DNA from: Rhodanobacteraceae bacterium
Lineage (GTDB): Bacteria; Pseudomonadota; Gammaproteobacteria; Xanthomonadales; Rhodanobacteraceae
Length of the DNA: 64,000 nt
Assembly (NCBI GenBank): GCA_004299555.1
Contig: SCQU01000017.1
Coordinates: 1 to 64,000 of the forward strand
Reading direction: 5' to 3'
The notes below the pieces were generated by a model. That model saw only the letters and a program-made list of their open reading frames with translations. It was not told the DNA's origin and searched no databases. Every line of letters starts with the position of its first letter. Within the stretch, counting starts at the first letter, position 1. Positions 18,536-25,767 of the stretch are shown piece after piece. The position numbers were made by a program, and so were the translations under genes.

Positions 18536-19335
18536 CCCCCGGCGAACAGTCCGGCCAGCGCGGCGCCGGGATCGTCCGCGCGCATGAACGCCTCGCCGAT
18601 CAGGAACGCATCGACACCCGCCGCACGCAAACGCGCGACATCCCCGCGGCTGGTGATCCCGCTCTCGCTGACCAGCAGGCGTTCCGCGGGCACGTCGGCC
18701 CGCAGCAACAACGTGGTCTGGATGTCGGTGACGAAAGTCCGCAGGTTGCGGTTGTTGATGCCGAGCAGCGTCCGCGCGAAGTTCGGCAACGGCAGCGCAC
18801 GGCGCAGATCGAACGCGTTGTGGACCTCGACCAGTACGTCAAGCCCAAGCTCGATCGCCAGCGCGTGGAGGTTGGCAAAATCCGCGTTGTCGAGCGCGGC
18901 CGCGATCAGCAGCACCGCATCGGCGCCCAGCGCGCGCGCCTCGTAGACCTGATACTTGTCGAGCGTGAAGTCCTTCCGCAGCACCGGCAGCGCGCAGGCC
19001 CCACGCGCTTGCGCAAGATGCACGTCGCTGCCTTGGAAAAACTCGGTATCGGTCAACACCGAAAGGCAGGTCGCGCCGCCTGCCGCGTAGCCGCGGGCGA
19101 GTGCCGCCGGCTGGAAATCCGCGCGGATCAGGCCTCTGGACGGACTGGCCCGCTTGATCTCGGCGATCACGGCCGCCTGGCCGGACGCCACGCGCGTCCG
19201 CAACGCCGCCGCAAATCCGCGTACGGGCGGCGCGCCGGCGCAGCGCGCACGCAATTCCTTCAGCGGCACGCGCTGCTTGCGCGCCGCCACTTCCGCGCGT
19301 TTGTGCGCAAGCATGCGTTCCAGAATATCGTTCAT
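18532..19335 (-). CDS. trpC: Indole-3-glycerol phosphate synthase
   Basis: A 267-residue TIM-barrel enzyme that closes the indole ring in tryptophan synthesis. Clear markers are [15 protein letters not shown] (catalytic Lys), [31 protein letters not shown] and [12 protein letters not shown], ending in [14 protein letters not shown]. It overlaps both neighbours by four bases (trpD upstream, HAD phosphatase downstream), so the set is translationally coupled. Confidence 0.97.
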   Translation of the reverse strand: MNDILERMLAHKRAEVAARKQRVPLKELRARCAGAPPVRGFAAALRTRVASGQAAVIAEIKRASPSRGLIRADFQPAALARGYAAGGATCLSVLTDTEFFQGSDVHLAQARGACALPVLRKDFTLDKYQVYEARALGADAVLLIAAALDNADFANLHALAIELGLDVLVEVHNAFDLRRALPLPNFARTLLGINNRNLRTFVTDIQTTLLLRADVPAERLLVSESGITSRGDVARLRAAGVDAFLIGEAFMRADDPGAALAGLFAGG

Positions 19336-20378
19336 GCCGGTGCTGCAGCGAGCGCCACGGTCGCCGCCACGAACGCATCGAGCTTTGCGCGCGCCGCGCC
19401 GGTGTCGATGGCCGTCCGCGCCAGCGCCACGCCCCCTGCGATCGATTCGGCGCAGCCGGCCGCGTACAGCGCTGCGCCGGCATTCAGCAGCACGATGTTG
19501 CGCGCCACGCCCATCTCGCCATCCAGCACCTGCAACAGCATCGCCTTCGACTCCGCCGCGTCGGCCACCCGCAGGTTGCGGCTGGATGCCATCGGGATGG
19601 CAAATTGCTCGGGTTCGATTTCATACTCGCGCACCGCACCGTCACGCAGTTCGCCAACCAGCGTCGTGCCGCCGAGCGAAATCTCATCCAGCCCGTCCTT
19701 GCCATGCACCACCAGCGCGTGGGCCACGCCCAGGCGTTCCAGCACGCGCACCTGGATGCCGACGAGGTCCGCGTGAAACACGCCCATCAGGATGTTGGGG
19801 GCGCCCGCGGGGTTGGTCAACGGCCCCAGAATATTGAACAACGTGCGCACGGCCATCTCGTGGCGCACCGGCGCCACTGCCTTCATGGCCGGATGGAAAC
19901 GCGGCGCGAACATGAAACCGATGCCGGTCCGTTCGATGCAGCGCGCGACCTTGGCGGGGCCAAGGTCGATCTTTGCGCCCAGTGCCTCCAGCACGTCGGC
20001 GCTGCCGGAGGACGATGACACGCCGCGATTGCCGTGCTTGGCCACGCGCGCACCCGCGGCGGCCGCCACGAACATCGAGGTGGTGGAAATGTTGAAGCTG
20101 TGCGCACCGTCACCGCCGGTGCCAACGATGTCGAGCATGTGCGGGTGCGGCGGCAGCGTGACGTGCTCGGCCAGCTCGCGCATCACCGTCGCCGCGCCGG
20201 CGATCTCGCCCACGGTTTCCTTCTTGACCCGGAGGCCGGTCAGGATGGCCGCGGTCATCGCCGGCGACACCTCGCCGCGCATGATCTGCCGCATCAGGTC
20301 GATCATCTCGTCGTAGAAAATCTCGCGGTGCTCGATCGTCCGCTGCAGTGCTTCGTGCGGCGTGATGCCCATGGTCAC
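19332..20378 (-). CDS. trpD: Anthranilate phosphoribosyltransferase
   Basis: A 348-residue enzyme that joins anthranilate to PRPP. It carries [20 protein letters not shown] (phosphate site), [22 protein letters not shown], and [16 protein letters not shown]. All positions known to bind PRPP and Mg are present. Start overlap with trpG is four bases (ATGA). An alternative start two codons in (MGITPHEAL) is equally possible. Confidence 0.97.
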   Translation of the reverse strand: MTMGITPHEALQRTIEHREIFYDEMIDLMRQIMRGEVSPAMTAAILTGLRVKKETVGEIAGAATVMRELAEHVTLPPHPHMLDIVGTGGDGAHSFNISTTSMFVAAAAGARVAKHGNRGVSSSSGSADVLEALGAKIDLGPAKVARCIERTGIGFMFAPRFHPAMKAVAPVRHEMAVRTLFNILGPLTNPAGAPNILMGVFHADLVGIQVRVLERLGVAHALVVHGKDGLDEISLGGTTLVGELRDGAVREYEIEPEQFAIPMASSRNLRVADAAESKAMLLQVLDGEMGVARNIVLLNAGAALYAAGCAESIAGGVALARTAIDTGAARAKLDAFVAATVALAAAPA

Positions 20379-20971
20379 GCCGCCTCGCGCAAGGGCCGGC
20401 CGAGGAAATTGCGCAACAGGTCGTGGCCGCTTCCGGTCATGATCGATTCCGGGTGAAACTGCACACCCTCGACCGCCAGCGCCTTGTGCCGCAGGCCCAT
20501 GATTGCGTCAAACGAGCCGTCCGGGTGTTCCGTCCACGCGGTGACTTCAAGACAGTCCGGCAGGCTTGCGCGCTCGACCACGAGCGAGTGGTAACGCGTG
20601 GCCTCAAACGGATTGGCCAGGCCCGCAAACACGCCCTGCCCGCGATGGTGCATCGGCGAGGTCTTGCCGTGCATGATGGTCTTCGCGCGCACGACCCTGC
20701 CGCCAAACGCCTGGCCGATCGCCTGGTGCCCCAGGCACACACCGAGGATCGGGATCACGCCGGCGAGCTCGCGGATCAACGCCAGGGTGATCCCCGCGTC
20801 ATCGGGTGTGCCGGGGCCAGGCGAAATCACGATCCGTTCGGGCGCCAGCGCCCGGACACCCGCCACGTCCACCGCGTCGTTGCGCAGTACCTTTACCTCC
20901 TGCCCCAGTTCACCGAAGTACTGTGCGAGGTTGAACGTGAAGCTGTCGTAGTTGTCGATCAGTAGGAGCAT
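20375..20971 (-). CDS. trpG: Anthranilate synthase component II (glutamine amidotransferase)
   Basis: A 198-residue class I glutamine amidotransferase that supplies ammonia to TrpE. It begins [17 protein letters not shown], has the Cys nucleophile in [15 protein letters not shown], the oxyanion strand [12 protein letters not shown], and the His-x-Glu dyad in [10 protein letters not shown]. It is the first gene of the coupled trpG-trpD-trpC-HAD set. The region 5' of it is not trpE but accessory DNA, so the native promoter region may have been altered by the insertion. Confidence 0.97.
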   Translation of the reverse strand: MLLLIDNYDSFTFNLAQYFGELGQEVKVLRNDAVDVAGVRALAPERIVISPGPGTPDDAGITLALIRELAGVIPILGVCLGHQAIGQAFGGRVVRAKTIMHGKTSPMHHRGQGVFAGLANPFEATRYHSLVVERASLPDCLEVTAWTEHPDGSFDAIMGLRHKALAVEGVQFHPESIMTGSGHDLLRNFLGRPLREAA

Positions 20972-21246
20972 TTCTAGCTTATCTCATTATTATGTATAAC
21001 TTTTATAGTCTCAATCGTTCTCGAATACCCGCAAAAATACCCGCATTTTGCCTGAGTACCCTCCAGTGGCTGACGGCCACTCCCTTGCCATCTTGTTGCC
21101 GACAGGTCACGGACTGGGCAAGTGTAACCGCGGGCACATTTGCTGCATGCCATTGTGGGCCAAGCACCAGCTGATCTAATGCCGCACACGCTGCGGCGTC
21201 GATGCCTCAGAGTGCGCCGTTGACGTCTCCAGCGCTGTGCATGGTC
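20972..21246. other. Junction between trp operon and accessory region
   Basis: The first about 80 bases are clearly richer in A and T than the rest (ATTATTATGTATAACTTTTATAG near 20984-21006), unlike all neighbours, and probably hold the trpG promoter. A short inverted pair GCAAAA/TTTTGC lies near 21030-21050. No gene is seen. The change to other DNA here suggests an insertion point. Confidence 0.5.
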
Positions 21247-21420
21247 TCAGGGCAGCGACATCTCGCGACGCATGAACTCATCGAACAGGGGCACGGTGAA
21301 AGCAACTTGACCGTGTTCCGGCGCGTAGATCATCACTTCTTGATCAGGCTGTCGCGCGACGGCGCCAAGCTTCGAGCGTTGCGGTTCATCGCCTTGGCAA
21401 CATCGAATGAGCGCTACGGG
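21247..21420 (-). pseudogene. Truncated, frameshifted copy of the C-terminus of the AAA ATPase gene at 24.5 kb
   Basis: On the minus strand this stretch is a close copy of the end of the ATPase gene 24464-25642. It would encode DVAKAMNRNARSL and, in another frame, HGQVAFTVPLFDEFMRREM with a stop at 21247. A one-base deletion relative to the intact gene (near 21331-21337) breaks the frame at the point where the intact gene has KKGMIY. Only the last 55-60 codons are present. Both copies have the same orientation, and they flank the HNH and HsdR-N genes. Confidence 0.85.
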
Positions 21421-21709
21421 CTACGTCTCCGGGGGAAGTTGTTCAAGTTCGAGTTCGGCCAATACGGTTGTACGCGGACGAACACGCAACGGGTACTTTC
21501 GGCCACAACCAGTCTATGAGAAGTCGGCGTTACGATTCCCCCTAAGCGGACCTCTAAACGAGCCAAGCCGATGCCATCGGAAGCCACATGCGAGGGTGGC
21601 CATCGTCGAGGACAACTCAACCCGACCTGCGGAACTGTCCGCCGCCTCTTGAGCCCGCCTAAGATGCGCCCAACTGGTACTCCACGCAGGGTGCGAAACG
21701 ATCAATTCC

Positions 21710-22459
21710 ATGAGCAGCAAGAAATTCCAAGGAAAGACCTGCGTCTACTGCGGCACGCCGGGGGCATCAGGCACCGCCGATCATGTCATCGCGCGTGAGT
21801 TTTTCCCCGAGGGGGCGAAGCGCGCGAATCTGCCCCAGGCGCCCGCATATCGCCAGTGCAACAATGAGAAGTCGAAGCTCGAGCACTATGCGGCGACGGT
21901 GCTGCCTTTCGGGGCGTCGCACACCGAGTCGCGCACGATCCTGTCGGACATAGTCCCTGGCCGTCTAGCGCACAACCGGAAGCTCGCCCGCGAACTCGCC
22001 GAGGGTTTGGCGGCGCATTTCGTCTCGCAGGACAACGGTCGCAGTTGGGATATTGAGATGACACTGCCGTTCGACGGTGTGAAAATCGCGCGCCTCTTCC
22101 AAATGATCGCCCGTGGCTTGGCTTACGTAGAGTTTGGCATCATGCTCCCCGACGCGGAATGCGTAGTTCATGCGGACTTCCTCACCGCTGATGGGCGCTC
22201 GTTCTTCGACCGCGTCTTCGAGGGGAAGGGCAACAAGACCGGCGAAAGGAATCTCGGAAACGGAATTTTTGTTTACGACGGCGTGCAAAGCCTCGAGTCG
22301 CCGCAGCTGACGCTGTTGCGGATGTCATTTGGTGCGATGCTGGGCGGTGATCCCAAGGCTCGGGGAGCGCGCGTCTCCGTGGTCTACGCGCTCACGGCTC
22401 CGCGGAAGATGTCTGCCGCGAGCAGACTGGTCGAATTTCTTCGCTCTCAGGGCGTCTAG
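21710..22459 (+). CDS. HNH endonuclease-like protein
   Basis: A 249-residue protein. The N-terminus holds a zinc and HNH core: CVYCG (Cys 11 and 14), GTADHVIARE (Asp-His 24-25), then YRQCNNEKSKLEHYAATVLPFG (Cys 50, Asn 51-52, His 59). Two cysteines at the front but only one before the Asn pair make it a variant of the usual four-Cys HNH. The remaining roughly 190 residues are unrecognised; they include IEMTLPFDGVKIARLFQMIARGLAYVEFG and may bind DNA or a partner. It lies 75 bases before the HsdR-N gene, same strand, and is probably a defence nuclease. Start is the ATG at 21710. Confidence 0.75.
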   Translation: MSSKKFQGKTCVYCGTPGASGTADHVIAREFFPEGAKRANLPQAPAYRQCNNEKSKLEHYAATVLPFGASHTESRTILSDIVPGRLAHNRKLARELAEGLAAHFVSQDNGRSWDIEMTLPFDGVKIARLFQMIARGLAYVEFGIMLPDAECVVHADFLTADGRSFFDRVFEGKGNKTGERNLGNGIFVYDGVQSLESPQLTLLRMSFGAMLGGDPKARGARVSVVYALTAPRKMSAASRLVEFLRSQGV

Positions 22460-22534
22460 AGGGCTCTACTCCGATTCCACGGACACTTCCAAGTAAGCTC
22501 TGAACTTACACGGCACGGCAGGAACTCCAAGCCT

Positions 22535-24262
22535 ATGGCCATGGCCGACATTTACACACAGCCGCTCTCCTTCGAAAGACTGCAGCAGTTCAAGATGCTG
22601 GCTGCGCTCGGTGCGGATTCGGTCGCGATACTGGCTCGCATCGAGAGTCTAGATGTCGCGAATTTCAATGAGGCTGAAGTACGGGCCAACATCATCGATC
22701 CGATGGTCCACGTTCTCGGGTACGACAAGGGCACCGACTTCTCAGTCGATCTTGAGCGGTACCTGAAGGTTCTCGAGAAGGATCTGAAACCCGATTACAA
22801 ACTCAATTTATGGAAGGCCGATTTCTGGATCATTGAGGCAAAGAAACCGCGCTTCGGGAAAGCCGACTTCGCGTACAAGGATTTGTCCCAAGCACTTGAG
22901 TATGCCGCTCACCCGCAGATCAACGCCGCGCTCGTTGTGTTGTGCGACGGGATCAAGATCGAGGTATTCGATCGCGAGGTCGATCTGACGGGGCCGATAC
23001 TTCACATCGACCGCGAACACTTGCGACGCGATTTCGACAAGCTACGCCATCTTCTTGAGCCCTGGCAGGTGTGGTTCTTTCAGAAGCGGCGAATTCTGCG
23101 CTCGCTCGACAAGGTTTTCGACCGCGAATTCAACATGCAGCGCGTGGAAGAATTCAAGGCCCTGGTGGAAGCCAGGCTCAAGGGCAAGCGCCAAATCATC
23201 CTAGAGAACTTTCGGCGCAATATGAAGCCTGACACGGCGGAAGTAAGTGAGATGTTGCTCAGTGCACCGATGGAGGACCTGGTTGAGGTGCATCTCTTTC
23301 TCAATCACCCAGTCCCAGCGCTGAAAGCGATGACGACCGCCTTGGTCAAGCACAGCGAGGGCCGCAGCTTCAGGACGCTGTTCAGGATATTTCCCGATCA
23401 GCCGCGCGATGCCAATGACCTATTCTACGGGCAGGCTCTCAGGTATCTGTTCGATCTCGCTGAAACGCGTGAAACCGTTGAATGGTCTCCGGCATGGCTG
23501 ACGCCTGGCCAGCAGAGCAATGGTAAGGTCGAATTCATTGCGCAGCGTCTCCTGCGTTTATGCGTTACGCATTTCGCGGCGGATGAGGCGCGCAAGACCA
23601 TATTGTTAGCGGCGGCCGCGTTCCGGCGCGTGATCAAGGTTTTGCTGATGTCGAACGACGCGCAATGGCGACAGGCGCAAGTCCTCCACTTCCTCGATCG
23701 TTATCAGACGCCCGAGCTCGCCTGGAGACAAGCCGTGGCGTCGCCTGCGGGACAGATGTTAGGCATGCTGGAAAGCGGCACTCTTGGAGCTACCTATCGG
23801 TTCGTCGCCGCGTGCCGCGGCGAGCATGGCGAATTCAAGACTGAGAGCGCGAAGCTCCAATTGAAGGCCATTTGGCAGTTCGAAAGGGGCGTCCTGAGCG
23901 CCATCGACAACTACCCGAAGCTGCGCGAGGAGCGCGGCCTCGGCGAAATGCACCCGACCGAAAGTGTGTGTGTCAACTATGACTTTCTCGGGCACTTTGC
24001 GCTTTGCGTCGTCTCATCCATTCCGACGTGGAAGGAATACGTCCAGCAGAAGCACCAAGGTGAGCTCCGAACACTGGCCGCGCTCGGATCTTGGAGTGCT
24101 CGCGAATTGCTAGGCCTTGCGACAGCCGCGCCCTATCCGCCGCTGCACGACGAAGAGGTGGCAACCCGCTTCTTCTTTGGAGATATCGCCACGATGCGGG
24201 CACTCAGGAGCGGATACGCCGGCCGGCCCGCTGACGCTGGCGCAGTCGCAGATCCGACTTAG
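22535..24262 (+). CDS. Protein with type I restriction HsdR N-terminal-like nuclease domain
   Basis: A 575-residue protein. The first about 180 residues match the HSDR_N fold: EAEVRANIIDPMVHVLGYDKG, then ADFWIIEAKKP with Asp 96 and Glu 101-x-Lys 103 as the PD-(D/E)xK site, and QALEYA (Gln 119, Tyr 123) in the QxxxY position. Residues 190-575 have no helicase motifs, unlike true HsdR (about 1000 residues), and I do not recognise them. Thus a stand-alone nuclease with a new C-terminal part. An AGGA ribosome site precedes the start. It forms a likely two-gene unit with the HNH gene. Loss of a helicase part and function as a phage or plasmid cutter are inferences. Confidence 0.72.
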   Translation: MAMADIYTQPLSFERLQQFKMLAALGADSVAILARIESLDVANFNEAEVRANIIDPMVHVLGYDKGTDFSVDLERYLKVLEKDLKPDYKLNLWKADFWIIEAKKPRFGKADFAYKDLSQALEYAAHPQINAALVVLCDGIKIEVFDREVDLTGPILHIDREHLRRDFDKLRHLLEPWQVWFFQKRRILRSLDKVFDREFNMQRVEEFKALVEARLKGKRQIILENFRRNMKPDTAEVSEMLLSAPMEDLVEVHLFLNHPVPALKAMTTALVKHSEGRSFRTLFRIFPDQPRDANDLFYGQALRYLFDLAETRETVEWSPAWLTPGQQSNGKVEFIAQRLLRLCVTHFAADEARKTILLAAAAFRRVIKVLLMSNDAQWRQAQVLHFLDRYQTPELAWRQAVASPAGQMLGMLESGTLGATYRFVAACRGEHGEFKTESAKLQLKAIWQFERGVLSAIDNYPKLREERGLGEMHPTESVCVNYDFLGHFALCVVSSIPTWKEYVQQKHQGELRTLAALGSWSARELLGLATAAPYPPLHDEEVATRFFFGDIATMRALRSGYAGRPADAGAVADPT

Positions 24263-24463
24263 GCTGCCTCGGGCGAATGCCGCCATCGCATTCGGTATTC
24301 CTGCTACTCCACTGATTCGCTGCTAAGCAGCCGCTTGCCAGCGACCGCTTCGGGTCGTTTTCGCCACTTCGCCCCTTGCAAACTGATCATGTCGCCGCGC
24401 GGCCGATCATCTGGGATCGAGCGATCACCGTGTCCTCGGCTTTGCCGTACACGGTGCATGTTC

Positions 24464-25642
24464 TTAGGGCAACTGCATCTCGCGTCGCATGAACTCGTCG
24501 AACAGTGGCACGGTGAAGGCAACTTGGCCATGTTCCGGCGCGTAGATCATCCCCTTCTTGATCAGATTATCGCGCGTCGGCCCCAAGCTGCGGGCGTTGC
24601 GGTCCATTGCCTTGGCAACGTCGGATGATCGCTGCGGCCCTTCCCCGAGCTCGGCCAGGTAACGCATGTAGTCGCGTTCCAGCGGCGTCAGTCGATCGAA
24701 ACGCACCCGGAAGAAAGACTCGTCCAGTTTGCGAATCGACTGGTTGGTCGCAACTTTGGCGTCACGCTCGGTAATGACATCGCTGTTCGCGATATTCCAG
24801 GCGTTGTAACCCCACTCCTGCAGAAAATAGGGGTAGCCGCGGGTCTGCGCGAAGATTTCTTCAAGTGCGCCGTCGTCGATGCGCGCACGCTCGACTTCAA
24901 CCGGTTCGCGGATCGCTTTGTAGGCGTCTTCCTTTTCGAGTCGATCCAGCCGCGGGAAGTCGAACAACCGCTCTGCGTAACTCTTGGCGTCACCCGCCTG
25001 CCCCGCCAGCTGCGGCAACCCTGCCCCGAACAACAGCAACGGCAGGCCATCCTGATTGACCGCGTGCATGCCCCGAATCAACGCCGCAAGCTCTTCGCGT
25101 GAGACGTATTGCAATTCGTCTATCAGCAACACGACGGGTCGCTTTGCTTCTTTGGCCGCCTGCGCAGTTGCCACGAGCACGTCTTTGACGTCCGCTTCGA
25201 AATCACCGCTGTCGGCGTGACCCGGCTCGGGATCAACCCCCAACGTCACGTCTACGCCGCCAGTGCTGACCGTGACTCTGCCGATGAAGCTGCGCAGCAC
25301 GCGCAAGCCTTTTTTCACCGCCTCGATCGCGTGGCCGGGCCGGTCCAACTGCAGCAACACCCGGCGCAGCGCGTGAATCAGGAGCTGGCGCAGGTCTTCG
25401 CCGTCACGCGCTTCGATCTGTTCGACCAGATAGCCACGCGTATTGGCTTCCCTTCCGATCTCGTTCAACAAGACGGTCTTGCCCACGCCGCGCAGGCCCA
25501 AGATCATCAGCGACTTGGCGTGCCGGCCACGCTTGGTTCGCTCGAGCGCGGTCACCGCCTGCTCCAGCACCTCGGATCGGCCTGCCAGCTCGGGCGGGCT
25601 CACTCCCGCACCGGGGTTGAACGGGTTGCTGTAGGTGTCCAT
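24464..25642 (-). CDS. ORC/CDC6-like AAA ATPase, possible defence regulator or effector
   Basis: A 392-residue protein. It starts MDTYSNPFNPG, with PPELAGRSEVLEQ before Walker A GLRGVGKT (residues 49-56), Walker B VVLLIDELQY (170-179), and GYPYFLQEWGYNAW, an archaeal-ATPase marker. The C-terminus (PLERDYMRYLAELG, then SSDVAKAMDRNARSL and IYAPEHGQVAFTVPLFDEFM) reads as a winged helix. A longer frame to 25732 starts outside the family pattern. It is divergent from the SNF2 helicase operon with 125 bases between them, so they may share a promoter. A damaged copy of its 3' end lies at 21.3 kb. Confidence 0.85.
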   Translation of the reverse strand: MDTYSNPFNPGAGVSPPELAGRSEVLEQAVTALERTKRGRHAKSLMILGLRGVGKTVLLNEIGREANTRGYLVEQIEARDGEDLRQLLIHALRRVLLQLDRPGHAIEAVKKGLRVLRSFIGRVTVSTGGVDVTLGVDPEPGHADSGDFEADVKDVLVATAQAAKEAKRPVVLLIDELQYVSREELAALIRGMHAVNQDGLPLLLFGAGLPQLAGQAGDAKSYAERLFDFPRLDRLEKEDAYKAIREPVEVERARIDDGALEEIFAQTRGYPYFLQEWGYNAWNIANSDVITERDAKVATNQSIRKLDESFFRVRFDRLTPLERDYMRYLAELGEGPQRSSDVAKAMDRNARSLGPTRDNLIKKGMIYAPEHGQVAFTVPLFDEFMRREMQLP

Positions 25643-25767
25643 GCGCTTGTGGCGGCTAGGAATGTCTAGGCAAGTATAGCCAAAACTAGATAGACTTGAG
25701 TAGAAATAGCTATCAACCTGCCTCGGGAGCAACCTTCGCGGGGCCGGAGTCGCTCACGTTGAATAGC
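25643..25767. promoter_or_regulatory. Divergent control region between ATPase and helicase operon
   Basis: The 125 bases between the ATPase start (25642) and the chosen helicase start (25768) include a locally AT-rich part (near 25670-25715: AAGTATAGCC, AAAACTAGATAGAC, TAGAAATAGCTATC). No strong consensus -35/-10 pair can be fixed. This is the only place where promoters for both the ATPase and the six-gene operon can lie. Confidence 0.45.
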
